Below, piece by piece: positions 1-8,902 of a stretch of DNA of 58,285 nucleotides. Within the stretch, counting starts at the first letter, position 1. Each line of letters begins with the position of its first letter. The notes under the pieces were generated by a model. The model ran no database searches, was not told the origin of the DNA, and saw only the letters and a list, made by a program, of their open reading frames with translations. Origin of the DNA: Xanthomonas codiaei (lineage in GTDB: Bacteria > Pseudomonadota > Gammaproteobacteria > Xanthomonadales > Xanthomonadaceae); NCBI RefSeq assembly GCF_002939785.1, contig NZ_MDEC01000031.1, forward strand, positions 1-58,285, read 5' to 3'. The translations under genes were made by a program, and so were the position numbers.

Positions 1-606
1 GGTGGGGGGGGGGGGGGGGGGCTCTAGCGCCTCAAAAAGATCAGCAGCCGGGTCGCGCTCAGCTTTACCTACGGTGATGGCGTATCGAAACACCATGCTG
101 GCGATACCCCGAGCTCGATGTGCTGTCTCGATGGCACCACGGGCCTCAATCTTGCGCAGGACAGCAAGAAGTTCCGGCGCAGATACCTCTGCGATAGGCT
201 ATCGCCCAGATAGGGATTGAGGTCTTTTTCAACGGTCCTGGCATTGCGCTTCATCGTAAGAGCGGAGTTTTTTCTCATGTAGCTCCAAGAGCTCTCCAGA
301 GACCGCTGCAAAGCTGAGCTGGGACCGATCAACGCGAACCAGCCTATCGACCCTTCTCTTTCGCCTGGGTCGATGCCTGACCGAGGAATCTTAAGCGCTT
401 CAAGATGCTGCGCCCGCACATCTGCCAGGCCGCTTCTGGGTAGACCCCAGTGCCAAGCGCTTCTCTTTACCGCCAAAGCGGTACTTCCATCGCCATAGCT
501 TGGCGCCTTTCGGCGAGATCTCGACGTATAAGCCGCCGCCGTCAAACAGCCTCACGGGCTTGGCAGCGGGCTTTGCGTTACGCACTGCAGCGTCACTTAG
601 GGGCAT
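1..606 (-). pseudogene. Degraded P4-type tyrosine integrase, N-terminal part
   Basis: The minus strand from 606 begins [14 protein letters not shown] and continues through an LFDGGGLYVE-like stretch typical of the N-terminal DUF4102 arm-binding domain of P4/CP4-type integrases. Similarity then jumps frame near 440, where an ADVRAQ...GIDPGER segment follows, and again near 200, where an SAPELLAVLRKIE-like segment reaches RYAITVGKAERDPAADL. No single frame is open across it, so it is read as a pseudogene. The coding signal runs into a poly-G tract at the window start, so the catalytic C-terminal half is not visible. It lies just past the 3' end of a tRNA-Arg gene, the usual attachment site for such integrases. 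It is probably the remains of an island integration module. Confidence 0.75.
3..20. repeat. Poly-G homopolymer at window start
   Basis: About seventeen consecutive G after the first GGT. It replaces the expected continuation of the integrase reading frame. It may be a real slippage tract or an assembly or contig-end artefact; the sequence alone cannot tell. Confidence 0.8.
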
Positions 607-709
607 GGGGGCATCCGTATTCGCACTGGGGGCTGGTGCCCCCATCTATGCCCCCGATCAGCCTGGATTTCAATGGATCAGGGTGGACCCGCCAGGACGT
701 GCGGGCACC

Positions 710-737
710 AAAAAACCCCCGATTTCTCGGGGGTTTT
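710..737 (-). terminator. Rho-independent terminator of tRNA-Arg
   Basis: Positions 712-722 and 727-737 form an 11-bp stem (AAAACCCCCGA with TCGGGGGTTTT) around a 4-nt loop. On the minus strand the stem is followed by a T run. It sits about 33 nt past the 3' end of the minus-strand tRNA. Confidence 0.8.
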
Positions 738-769
738 GAACTTTACTGGACGTCCCCGGAGGGTTCATC

Positions 770-846
770 TGGTGCGCCCGGAGGGATTCGAACCCCCGAC
801 CAATGGCTTCGGAAGCCACTACTCTATCCGGCTGAGCTACGAGCGC
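770..846 (-). tRNA. tRNA-Arg (anticodon CCG)
   Basis: The minus strand folds as a 77-nt cloverleaf. The acceptor stem pairs GCGCTCG with CGGGCGC. The anticodon stem GTGGC/GCCAT holds the loop TTCCGAA, giving anticodon CCG, which reads CGG codons. The T arm has a TTCGAAT loop and CCA is encoded at 770-772. A terminator follows at 710-737. The adjacent integrase remnant suggests its 3' end has served as an island attachment site. Confidence 0.95.
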
Positions 847-1098
847 CTGGCCGGGCATTATGCCAGAACCCGCGGCCGACGTGATTCCGCCGTCGCAGGG
901 CGCGCGGACGCTACCCAGTGGCGCCGCATGTCCGCAGCCCGCTGCACGGGCCCGCTCGTCTCGCGCCCTGTCGCGTGGCCGGATATCGGATCAGACCAGC
1001 GGCGCGTCTTTGCAGACGCTGCGCTGGCTCGCCGCAACGGGTCTATCACGCCGGCAGCCGCATGGCCGCATCCAGAGCGCGCTGCTACCCTTTGCAGC

Positions 1099-2004
1099 AT
1101 GAGCAAGCATGGTTTCGAACAGGCCCCTGCGGCACCCGCGCTGAGCTGGTCCGAGCGGCTGGGGCAGTACTGGAAGCTGGTGCGCGGCGACCGCCCGATC
1201 GGCAGCCTGTTGCTGCTGTGGCCCACGTGGTGGGCGCTGTGGCTGGCCGCCGACGGCCTGCCGCCGCTGTGGACGCTGTGCGTGTTCACTGCCGGGGTGT
1301 GGCTGACCCGCTCGGCCGGCTGCGTGATCAACGACTACGCCGACCGCTGGCTGGACCCCCATGTGGAGCGCACCAAATCGCGTCCACTGGCCACCGGCGC
1401 GGTGTCCGGACGCGAGGCGCTGTGGGTCTTCGTGGCGCTGATGCTGATTGCATTCGCACTGGTGCTCAGCCTCAACTGGCTGACCGTGGCGCTGAGCGTG
1501 CCCGGGGTGTTCCTGGCCGCCAGCTACCCGTATCTCAAGCGCCATACCCACCTGCCGCAGGTCTACCTGGGTATGGCCTTCGGCTGGGGCATCCCGATGG
1601 GCTTTGCCGCCGTGCAAGGCAGCGTGCCGCTGTTGGGCTGGCTGCTGTACGCGGCCAACATCCTGTGGGCCACCGCCTACGACACCTGGTACGCCATGGT
1701 CGACCGCGACGACGACCTTCGCATGGGCAGCAAGTCCACCGCCATCCTGTTCGGCAGCTACGACTTGCTCGCCCAGGGCGCGTTGTATGCATCGATGTTT
1801 GCCATCCTGGCCGCGGTCGGCCTGCGTGCCGCTCTCGGCCCAGCCTATTGGGCCGGCCTGTGCGTGGCGGCGCTGCTGGTGGCCTACGAATTCCGCATCG
1901 CCCGCCACCGCGAACGCGGCCCCTGCTTTCGCGCCTTCCTGCACAACAACTGGGTCGGCCTGGCGATCTTCGTTGGCATCGCGGTAGCGGTGGGTGGGCG
2001 CTGA
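1099..2004 (+). CDS. ubiA: 4-hydroxybenzoate octaprenyltransferase
   Basis: A 301-aa integral membrane prenyltransferase that attaches the polyprenyl tail to 4-hydroxybenzoate in ubiquinone synthesis. The first Asp-rich prenyl-diphosphate-binding motif, NDYADRWLD, is at residues 78-86. The second, in the form DRDDD, lies about 120 residues later. Most of the rest is hydrophobic helices, and the length matches the family. The ATG at 1099 was chosen because the longer open frame upstream runs through the tRNA. 4-Hydroxybenzoate is also the substrate of PobA encoded about 38 kb away, so the two pathways compete for it. A G-rich repeat begins directly after the stop codon. Confidence 0.96.
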   Translation: MSKHGFEQAPAAPALSWSERLGQYWKLVRGDRPIGSLLLLWPTWWALWLAADGLPPLWTLCVFTAGVWLTRSAGCVINDYADRWLDPHVERTKSRPLATGAVSGREALWVFVALMLIAFALVLSLNWLTVALSVPGVFLAASYPYLKRHTHLPQVYLGMAFGWGIPMGFAAVQGSVPLLGWLLYAANILWATAYDTWYAMVDRDDDLRMGSKSTAILFGSYDLLAQGALYASMFAILAAVGLRAALGPAYWAGLCVAALLVAYEFRIARHRERGPCFRAFLHNNWVGLAIFVGIAVAVGGR

Positions 2005-2070
2005 GGGGCGGGGATTGGGGATTGGGGATTGGGGATTCGGAACTGCGGACGGCGGACGGCGGACGGCGCA
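2005..2070 (+). repeat. Tandem GGGGATT and GGACGGC repeats (G-quadruplex motif)
   Basis: Four exact head-to-tail copies of GGGGATT span 2010-2037, preceded by another GGGG at 2005-2008. Three exact GGACGGC copies follow at 2047-2067. Evenly spaced G4 tracts with 3-nt loops are a classic quadruplex-forming pattern. The repeat abuts the ubiA stop codon. Its effect on transcription or mRNA 3' ends is unknown. Confidence 0.85.
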
Positions 2071-2488
2071 GTCGAACTCGCTGCGATAGCGTTGCAAGGC
2101 TCCCACGTCGACCTATTCCTCGACAGGGAAAACGTCGCGCCTTGCCCGGCTGCGCCTTCCGGCGACAAGCCCGTCGCCTGAGTGAAAGAGGAACCGGGCC
2201 CAGGCAACTAGCCGTCCCCAGGCACCGACGCACCGGTGCCTTCAACGCTGCAGGGGGCTCTACCGATCCGCTCTACCGTCCTACGAGACACCTTCTCCTG
2301 GGGGAGAAGAGGAACCGCGCGTCATTTCCGCGCTTCCGTCGAGACAACCGCCGATCGATCCAATCAGCCATATAGCGAGATCCGCAGCCCTGACGCGGAG
2401 CGCCAACCACGCCCGCATTGCGCGCCGGCCCTATCGCGTCAACGCGATCGGCACCGGTGACGTACAAAGCCCCTGCCGAAGCCTGCCC
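2071..2488. other. Intergenic stretch between ubiA and comF
   Basis: About 420 bp between the convergent genes ubiA and comF. Open frames here are short and show no family resemblance. No clear hairpin terminator is seen. Confidence 0.5.
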
Positions 2489-3220
2489 TCATGGCACCCG
2501 CGCGCAGACCCAGGCATCCACCCGCTGCACGCCGGCCCGGCGCAGGGCCTGGGCGGCGGCGTGCAGGGTCGCGCCGGTGGTCATCACGTCGTCCACCAGC
2601 GCCACGTGGGCAGGCAAAGCGCCACGGGCGATGAAGGCATCGCGCAGGTTGCGCTGGCGCTCGGCGGCATCCAGCTCCGATTGCGGCGCGGTGGCGCGCA
2701 CCCGACGCAGCAATGGCAGGCACGGCAGCTGCAGCGCGCGGCCCAGCGGTCTGGCCAGCTCCAGCGCCTGGTCGTAGCCACGCTGGCGCAGCCGCTGCCG
2801 ATGCAGGCTCACCGGCACCAGTGCCTGCGGCCGTGGCAACTGGGCACAGCGCCGGGCCATCAACTCGCTCAGCAGGCGACCGGCCGCCAGGTCCTGATGG
2901 AACTTGAAGCGTCGCAGCAGGCCATCCACCGGCCAGCGATAGGTGAAGCAGGCGTGGACCCGCTGCAATGGCGGCAGCCGCTGCAGGCATTGCCCGCAGA
3001 GCGCCACGCCATCGGAGGCGAACAACGGGGTGGCACAGCACAGGCAGGCATGGCCGTGCTCCGGCAGGGCGGCGCGGCAGGACGGGCACAGGTCGCAATC
3101 GGCCATGCCCGCTTCCGCGCACACCAGGCACAGGCTCGGCAGCAGCAGCCGCAACACCCGCTGCGGCCACCTGTAAACCGAGCCTGCCACATTGAAGTTG
3201 ACAGCCTCGTCCATGCTCAC
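2489..3220 (-). CDS. comF: ComF-family phosphoribosyltransferase-like protein
   Basis: A 243-aa protein with the ComF layout. The N-terminal Cys-rich region (pairs at CLVC, CDLCPSC, CLCC and CGQC) is likely zinc-binding. The C-terminal phosphoribosyltransferase domain carries the PRPP loop [14 protein letters not shown]. In naturally competent bacteria ComF helps process incoming single-stranded DNA; its role in Xanthomonas is not shown by the sequence. It is transcribed away from bioB with only 43 bp between annotated starts. The first codons overlap a candidate BirA operator (3172-3203), so translation may really start further in, after the SVYRWPQ segment. Confidence 0.88.
   Translation of the reverse strand: MSMDEAVNFNVAGSVYRWPQRVLRLLLPSLCLVCAEAGMADCDLCPSCRAALPEHGHACLCCATPLFASDGVALCGQCLQRLPPLQRVHACFTYRWPVDGLLRRFKFHQDLAAGRLLSELMARRCAQLPRPQALVPVSLHRQRLRQRGYDQALELARPLGRALQLPCLPLLRRVRATAPQSELDAAERQRNLRDAFIARGALPAHVALVDDVMTTGATLHAAAQALRRAGVQRVDAWVCARVP
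3172..3203 (+). promoter_or_regulatory. Candidate BirA (biotin repressor) operator and bioB -35 box
   Basis: TGTAAACC (3172-3179), 16 bp, then AGTTGACA (3196-3203). The proteobacterial BirA operator is TTGTAAACC-N15/16-GGTTTACAA; the left arm matches fully and the right arm 6 of 8. The right arm contains TTGACA (3198-3203), a perfect -35 hexamer for bioB, followed 17 bp on by CAGACT as a weak -10. BirA with biotinyl-AMP bound here would block bioB transcription. It lies inside the annotated 5' end of comF. Confidence 0.65.
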
Positions 3221-3263
3221 CAGACTGCCTGGCTTCCAAGCCGCTGACTGTCAGGAAACTCCG

Positions 3264-4298
3264 ATGTCCGTTGTCGTCCGCCATGACTGGGATCGCAAAG
3301 ACGTGCAGGCGCTGTTCGACTTGCCGTTCCCAGAGTTGCTGCATCACGCGGCCAGCGTGCACCGCGCACATTTCGATCCGGCGCAGGTCCAGGTCTCCAC
3401 GTTGCTGTCGGTCAAGACCGGCGGCTGCCCGGAAGATTGCGCGTACTGCCCGCAGGCACAACGCTACGACACCGGCGTGAGCGCGCAAAAACTGATGGAC
3501 ACCGATGCCGTGGTCGCCAAGGCACGCCAGGCCAGGGATGCCGGCGCCTCGCGCTTCTGCATGGGCGCGGCCTGGCGCTCGCCCAAGGAGCGCGACATCC
3601 CCAAGGTGGCTGCGATGATCCGCGAGGTCAAGGCGCTGGGGCTGGAAACCTGCGCCACGCTGGGCATGCTCGACGCCGGCCAGGCACGCGCCCTTAAGGA
3701 GGCCGGCCTGGACTACTACAACCACAATCTGGACACCGCGCCGGATTACTACGACTCGATCATCCATACCCGCCAGTACCAGGATCGGTTGAACACGCTG
3801 GAACATGTGCGCGACGCCGGGCTGAAGACCTGCTGCGGCGGCATCGTCGGCATGGGCGAGACCCGCGAGCACCGCATCGGCCTGTTGCTGGCCCTGGCCA
3901 CCCTGCCCGCGCATCCGGACTCGGTGCCGATCAACCAGCTGGTGCAGGTGCCGGGTACTCCGCTGCACGGTACCCAGCAGCTGGATCCGTTCGAGTTCGT
4001 GCGCATGATCGCCGTGGCCCGCATCACCATGCCCAAATCGATGGTGCGCCTGTCCGCCGGCCGCGAGGCGATGAGCGACGAGTTGCAGGCGCTGTGCTTC
4101 CTGGCCGGTGCCAACTCGATCTTCTATGGCGAAAAACTGCTCACCACCGGCAACCCGGACACCGAACGCGATCAGGCCCTGTTCCAGCGCCTGGGTCTGC
4201 GCCCGATGCAGATCACTGTCGACGCCGCCGGGCACGACCACCCGGGCACCGTGCATGCGGACATCACCTGCGGTACGGCGTGCGAGCACACGGCATGA
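3264..4298 (+). CDS. bioB: Biotin synthase
   Basis: A 344-aa radical-SAM enzyme that inserts sulfur into dethiobiotin, the last step of biotin synthesis. The SAM-cluster cysteines are C55, C59 and C62 in [12 protein letters not shown]. The YNHNLDT and GMGE segments of biotin synthases are present. The ATG at 3264 follows an AGGAAAC ribosome-binding site 8-14 nt upstream. It is the first of four bio genes in this stretch, each separated by large gaps, so they may not form one operon. The BirA-like palindrome upstream suggests repression when biotin is plentiful. Confidence 0.97.
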   Translation: MSVVVRHDWDRKDVQALFDLPFPELLHHAASVHRAHFDPAQVQVSTLLSVKTGGCPEDCAYCPQAQRYDTGVSAQKLMDTDAVVAKARQARDAGASRFCMGAAWRSPKERDIPKVAAMIREVKALGLETCATLGMLDAGQARALKEAGLDYYNHNLDTAPDYYDSIIHTRQYQDRLNTLEHVRDAGLKTCCGGIVGMGETREHRIGLLLALATLPAHPDSVPINQLVQVPGTPLHGTQQLDPFEFVRMIAVARITMPKSMVRLSAGREAMSDELQALCFLAGANSIFYGEKLLTTGNPDTERDQALFQRLGLRPMQITVDAAGHDHPGTVHADITCGTACEHTA

Positions 4299-4814
4299 CG
4301 ACGGATTTTCCGCGCTGCATGGGATCGTGATGCAGCGACGTCGTTGCGGTGGCCGGCCGGAGTTCCATCGCTGCAGAGCAACTCCGTGACCACCCGCCGG
4401 AGATGCTGCTGCCAGTCGGCGACGATCGGCACGGTGCGATGACCCGATCGTGCCGGTAGATCTGTGACCGGTCACGCTGCAGCCCGGTCACGCAAGTCCG
4501 CTGGCGCCTGTCGTTGCAGGGCGGCCCTGATTCGTCGATGCCGAATCGCAGCCGCAGGTCTGATCCACTGGCGTTGAAAGCCATCCCCGCCACGCATGCC
4601 CGCTGCCGATGCGCGAAGCCCCCTGGACGTCGGCCGGACTGTTGAACCATCCGATTGGTGGACATCGCCGGCATCAGGCGGCACAGCATTCCGTCGGCAT
4701 CGAGCAGCTGGCACGCGGGCGAACCCGGCATCGCCGGCACCGGCCGTCGGTACCAGCTGGGCGATGCGGGCGCGGCACGCTACGCTAGCGACCCTTTCCG
4801 TGACCGAATTCCCC
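4299..4814. other. Gene-free gap between bioB and bioF
   Basis: 516 bp with no supported gene. A perfect 12-bp palindrome GTGACCGGTCAC lies at 4464-4475, with a further GGTCAC at about 4486. No BirA-like site was found before bioF. Confidence 0.5.
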
Positions 4815-6020
4815 ATGACTCGCCCCGATCTGCACGAACGGATTTCGTCGCTGCGCAAGTTGCGCGTGGCCCAGGAGCGGGTGCGGGTGCGGCGGCAGGT
4901 CGGTCGCCGCGATGGCGTGCGGCTGGAGGTCGACGGCCGCTGGCTGACCGGATTCTGCTCCAACGACTATCTGGGCCTGTCCCAGCAATTCGAAGTGGTG
5001 GCCGCGTTGCAGGATGCCGCTGCGCGCGATGGTGCCGGCGCCACCGCCTCGCACCTGATCTGCGGCCATCACACCGCGCACGAAATGCTGGAGCGGGAAA
5101 TCGCCGACTGGTTGGGCTACCCGTCGGCCCTGCTGTTCGGCAGCGGCTTCATCGCCAACCTGGCCGTGCAGCAGGCCCTGCTCAGCGAAGAAGACGACGT
5201 GTGCGTGCAGGACCGGCTCAATCACGCCAGCCTGCTCGATGCCACGCGCCTGGCCGGCTGCCGGCTGCGGCGCTATCCGCACCTGGACGTGGAAGGCGCG
5301 ATGCGCCAGCTCAAGGCTGCGCCAGAAGGGGCGGCGATGCTCGCCAGCGATGGTGTCTTCAGCATGGACGGAGACGTGGCACCGCTGCGCGCGTTAAGCC
5401 TGGTGGCGCGCATGCAGCAGGCACTGTTCTATGTCGACGATGCGCATGGCGTGGGCGTGCTGGGTCCGCAGGGGCGCGGCTGCGTGGCCGATGCCGGGCT
5501 GGGCGTGGCCGAAGTGCCGCTGCAACTGGTGACCCTGGGCAAGGCGCTGGGCGGCTATGGCGCGGCGGTAGTCGGCGAGCAAGCGCTGGTGCGCCACCTG
5601 GCCGAAACCGCGCGCCCCTACATCTACACCACCGCCCTGCCACCGGCACAGGTGGCCGCCACCCTGGCCGCGGTGCGCCTGGCACGCCGCGACGAGTGGC
5701 GCCGTGCGCGCTTGGTCGAACTGATCGGCACCTTCCGCGACGGTGCACGCCGGCACGGCTTCGAACTGATGGCCTCCGATACGCCGATCCAGCCCTTGCT
5801 GTGCGGCGAAGAGGCCACGGTGATGGCGATGTCGGCCGCGCTCGAGCAGGCCGGCTTCATGGTCGGTGCGATCCGCCCGCCCACGGTGCCCGAGGGCAAG
5901 GCGCGCCTGCGCGTGACCTTGTCGGCGTTGCATACCCCGCAGCAGGTGCAGGCGCTGGTCGAGGCCATCGTGCAGGCGCGCGATGTGGTCAGCCGGCAAC
6001 CGCTGCGCGCGTCGGCCTGA
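4815..6020 (+). CDS. bioF: 8-amino-7-oxononanoate synthase
   Basis: A 401-aa PLP enzyme of the alpha-oxoamine synthase family. It condenses pimeloyl-ACP with alanine to give 8-amino-7-oxononanoate, the first biotin-ring step. Visible signatures are FCSNDYLGL (47-55), the [11 protein letters not shown] cofactor segment (207-217) and the PLP lysine K243 in [10 protein letters not shown]. Length and start fit the family; the ATG at 4815 is chosen because the upstream extension of the frame has no similarity to BioF. Its pimeloyl substrate would come from BioC and BioH, encoded downstream. Confidence 0.96.
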   Translation: MTRPDLHERISSLRKLRVAQERVRVRRQVGRRDGVRLEVDGRWLTGFCSNDYLGLSQQFEVVAALQDAAARDGAGATASHLICGHHTAHEMLEREIADWLGYPSALLFGSGFIANLAVQQALLSEEDDVCVQDRLNHASLLDATRLAGCRLRRYPHLDVEGAMRQLKAAPEGAAMLASDGVFSMDGDVAPLRALSLVARMQQALFYVDDAHGVGVLGPQGRGCVADAGLGVAEVPLQLVTLGKALGGYGAAVVGEQALVRHLAETARPYIYTTALPPAQVAATLAAVRLARRDEWRRARLVELIGTFRDGARRHGFELMASDTPIQPLLCGEEATVMAMSAALEQAGFMVGAIRPPTVPEGKARLRVTLSALHTPQQVQALVEAIVQARDVVSRQPLRASA

Positions 6021-6360
6021 CGGTGGGCGACAGCGCGCCGGGGGGCTGGCCGGTGCCGGACTGTCGAGCGCCTCGCCGACACATCGATCCATCGCCACGG
6101 CATGCGGGAGACGCTGCCCGAACGGAGGTTGGAACATGCCTATGGATGGACGAGACGGCCACAGGCGGTCCACCTGCGTGCTGGCTCCGGCACGTTGCTG
6201 ACACCCGCATGAGCCGCGCGCGCGCCAGTTCGCCTGGCCCTTCCAGCCGGCATGTTGGAAACCGTTGCGTCTGTGCCAAGCGGATGGGCGAACCGTTTCG
6301 CTGTTTGCACGCTGTCCTCGCAAGCTACAGGCACCACGCGTCACCACATCCCGCGGCGAC
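6021..6360. other. Gap between bioF and a small hypothetical gene
   Basis: About 340 bp with no confident gene. The frame of the following gene is open from 6265, so part of this gap would be coding if that earlier start is used. Confidence 0.4.
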
Positions 6361-6756
6361 GTGGTTGCCACTGTGACCTCCGGCGCGCCCGATCCAACCG
6401 CCGCCACACCGGCACAACGCCGTGTCTGGGAAGCGCTGTCCTTGCTGTACCTGGACAGCGCCGGCGAGGACCAACACACCGGTATCGCGCAGGCACTGGC
6501 CGCTTCGCCATTCACGCTACCGCAGTTGCGCACGATGCTGCTGCATGAGGTGCATCCGGTGTTGATCGGCAATCTGCGCAGCGTGGCGGGCGTGTGGGAT
6601 GCGTTCGATGCCGACTGGCTGGCGGCGACGATCGCCGCGCGTCGCGCGCGCCGCTGGCGATGGCCCGACCGCTGGTGCCGGCGTGGCTACGCACGCGCAC
6701 AGTGGGCAGTGCTCGCACCCAAGATCGAGGCGCTACGCGCCATCGACAGGCACTGA
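6361..6756 (+). CDS. Conserved hypothetical protein (DUF7079-like)
   Basis: A small protein of about 131 aa from a GTG at 6361; the frame is open back to 6265. The core WEALSLLYLD...LLHEVHPVLIGNLRSVAGVWDAFD resembles a family of short uncharacterised bacterial proteins with a conserved EVHP motif. The family name is a recollection. There are no transmembrane segments or signal peptide; the C-terminus is rich in Arg and Trp. It ends 57 bp before bioH and may share a transcript with it, but nothing links it to biotin chemistry. The start is uncertain. Confidence 0.55.
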   Translation: MVATVTSGAPDPTAATPAQRRVWEALSLLYLDSAGEDQHTGIAQALAASPFTLPQLRTMLLHEVHPVLIGNLRSVAGVWDAFDADWLAATIAARRARRWRWPDRWCRRGYARAQWAVLAPKIEALRAIDRH

Positions 6757-6813
6757 CCCGAGCACACCACACCGGGCACCCTGCGGCGTCCACCGATCGG
6801 CGACAATGCGCGC

Positions 6814-7575
6814 ATGCATATCGATGTTATCGGCCACGGGCCTGCGCTGGTTCTTCTGCACGGTTGGGCGCTGCACGGCGGGGTGTTCGCACCGCTGGTG
6901 GAACGGCTGTCGCCGCACTTCCAGCTGCATCTGGTGGATCTGCCCGGGCACGGTTTCAGCCGGCAGGAGCCCACGCCGCTGGCGCTGCCCGATGTGGTGG
7001 CCGGCGTAGCCGCCGCCACGCCGCCGGCGGTATGGCTGGGCTGGTCGCTGGGTGGCCTGTTCGCGCTGCATGCGGCTGCCACGCTGCCGCAGGTACGCGC
7101 GCTGGCGATGATCGCCGCCACGCCCCGCTTCGTGCGCGGCAGCGACTGGCCGGAGGCGGTCGAACGCGAGGTGTTCGTGCAGTTCGGCCAGGACCTGGCG
7201 CGCGATTATCGCGGCACGCTGGAACGGTTCCTGGCACTGGATACGTTGGGCTCGGCGCATGCGCGCACCGAGTTGCGCAGCCTGCGCCAGACGCTGACCG
7301 CGCGCGGCGAGCCGGCTGCCGAGGCCTTGCACCAAGGTCTGCAGCTGCTGGAGCGCACCGACCTGCGGCGTGCGCTGCCGCAGCTGACGCGGCCCAGCCT
7401 GTGGATCGGCGGCCAGCGCGACCGGCTGGTGCCGGCGGCCGGCATGCAGGCCGCTGCCGCACGCACGCCGCAGGCACAGACGCTGACCATCGCCGGTGGC
7501 GGTCATGCACCGTTCCTGGGCCACGCCGACCAGGTCGCCGAGGCGCTGCAACGCTTCGTTGCGTCCGTGCCCTGA
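6814..7575 (+). CDS. bioH: Pimeloyl-ACP methyl ester esterase
   Basis: A 253-aa alpha/beta hydrolase. BioH removes the methyl group from pimeloyl-ACP methyl ester, ending the BioC-BioH route to the pimeloyl moiety of biotin. The catalytic triad is visible as S78 (GWSLGG), D203 (GGQRDRLVP) and H231 (GGGHAPFLGH), all exactly four residues before the E. coli counterparts S82, D207 and H235. An oxyanion-hole HGW follows strand 1. The next gene, an SDR, begins 44 bp downstream on the same strand, so the two are probably co-transcribed. Confidence 0.93.
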   Translation: MHIDVIGHGPALVLLHGWALHGGVFAPLVERLSPHFQLHLVDLPGHGFSRQEPTPLALPDVVAGVAAATPPAVWLGWSLGGLFALHAAATLPQVRALAMIAATPRFVRGSDWPEAVEREVFVQFGQDLARDYRGTLERFLALDTLGSAHARTELRSLRQTLTARGEPAAEALHQGLQLLERTDLRRALPQLTRPSLWIGGQRDRLVPAAGMQAAAARTPQAQTLTIAGGGHAPFLGHADQVAEALQRFVASVP

Positions 7576-7619
7576 GCAGATCGTCGATCATGCGGCTTCG
7601 CTGATCGAGGACGCACTGC

Positions 7620-8402
7620 ATGGATTTGGGAATCGCCGGGCGCTGGGCACTGGTGTGCGCCGCCAGCAAGGGCCTGGGACTGGGCTGCGCACGCGCGCTG
7701 GCCGGCGAAGGCGTCAACGTGGTGATCGTGGCGCGTGGCCACGCTGCGCTGGAACAGGCGGCCGCGACCTTGCGTGCGCTCCCCGACGCGGGGCAGGTGC
7801 ATAGCGTGGTCGCCGACATTGCCACCTCAGAAGGCCGCAGCGCCGCGCTCGCCGCCTGCCCGCAGGTCGACATATTGATCAACAACGCCGGTGGCCCGCC
7901 GCCGGGGGATTTCCGCCAGTGGGAGCGCGAGGACTGGCTGCGCGCGCTGGACGCCAACATGCTGGCGCCGATCGAGCTGATCCGCGCCACCGTCGACGCG
8001 ATGCGCGCGCGCCGCTTCGGTCGCATCGTCAACATCACCTCCAGCGCGGTGAAGGCGCCGATCGACATCCTTGGCCTGTCCAATGGCGCGCGCGCCGGCC
8101 TCACCGGTTTCGTGGCGGGCGTGGCGCGCAGCGTGGTGGCCGACAACGTCACGATCAACAACCTGCTGCCCGGCCAGTTCCTCACCGACCGGCTGCACGG
8201 CAATTTCGCTGCCATCGCCCAGCAACAGGGCGTTGCACCCGAGGACGTCGCCGAGCGCAAGCGCGCCGGCATTCCGGCCCGGCGCTTCGGCGAGCCGGAT
8301 GAATTCGGCGCCGCCTGCGCGTTCCTGTGCGGCGCACAGGCCGGCTACATCACCGGGCAAAACCTGCTGATCGATGGCGGCAACTATCCGGGCACGTTCT
8401 AG
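7620..8402 (+). CDS. SDR-family protein with an altered catalytic site
   Basis: A 260-aa Rossmann-fold protein related to 3-oxoacyl-ACP reductases. The cofactor-binding ASKGLGLG motif (15-22) and NNAG (88-91) are intact, and SS at 141-142 precedes the active-site helix. Where SDRs carry YxxxK, this protein reads LSNGARAGLTGF, placing S154 at the Tyr position and R158 at the Lys position. A subgroup of FabG-like SDRs with this SNGAR pattern is known by sequence, but its chemistry is not established to my knowledge. The gene sits between bioH and bioC. A role on an acyl-ACP intermediate is an inference from location only. Confidence 0.85.
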   Translation: MDLGIAGRWALVCAASKGLGLGCARALAGEGVNVVIVARGHAALEQAAATLRALPDAGQVHSVVADIATSEGRSAALAACPQVDILINNAGGPPPGDFRQWEREDWLRALDANMLAPIELIRATVDAMRARRFGRIVNITSSAVKAPIDILGLSNGARAGLTGFVAGVARSVVADNVTINNLLPGQFLTDRLHGNFAAIAQQQGVAPEDVAERKRAGIPARRFGEPDEFGAACAFLCGAQAGYITGQNLLIDGGNYPGTF

Positions 8403-8902
8403 CGCGCATGCGCCTTGCCAGTGGCCGGCGCAAAGTGGGGAGGTCAGCTGAGGCCGCGTCCCCACCTTCGCGCACATGTCAGCGCTGCATGAGATGGCGG
8501 ACTGCTGGCTGTGGGCGATGCCTGGCAGGACGATGTGGCGAGGCCCGACATGCACCGCGACCCGTGCCAGCGTGCGCACTGCAACCGCAGCCCCTCGCCC
8601 GATCAGCCGGGCACGAGAGTCGTCACGGACCGCCTTGGCAGGCCCGAGCTCGGCGCAGACGCGCAGAGGCGTCGATGCATCGATGCAACCCAGCGCATCG
8701 GCGCGCGGCATGCCATAGCGAGCGCGACGCAGTGATCGGTCGAACGCGCTGCACGCAACCCGGCGCGTTGCAGCACCTGGCCAGTATCCAAGCAAACCTT
8801 GCTCGACTGGCCCCTGGCCACGGTCAGATCTCCAGGCAGACGCGACACCAAAAACCCGCATCGATTCCCTCCACACCGGCCACAGGCGACAATAGCGCCG
8901 CA
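8403..8902. other. Gene-free gap before bioC
   Basis: 500 bp of GC-rich sequence with no supported gene. No operator-like palindrome or terminator was recognised. Confidence 0.5.

Noticed and set aside
2005..2067. CRISPR array
   Set aside because: Repeats are 7-bp tandem units without spacers; no cas genes occur in the window.
2439..4475. Very long minus-strand ORF across bioB and comF
   Set aside because: It is a GC-rich shadow frame of bioB and comF with no family resemblance.
4464..4475. Palindrome GTGACCGGTCAC between bioB and bioF
   Set aside because: Too short and isolated in GC-rich sequence to call an operator.
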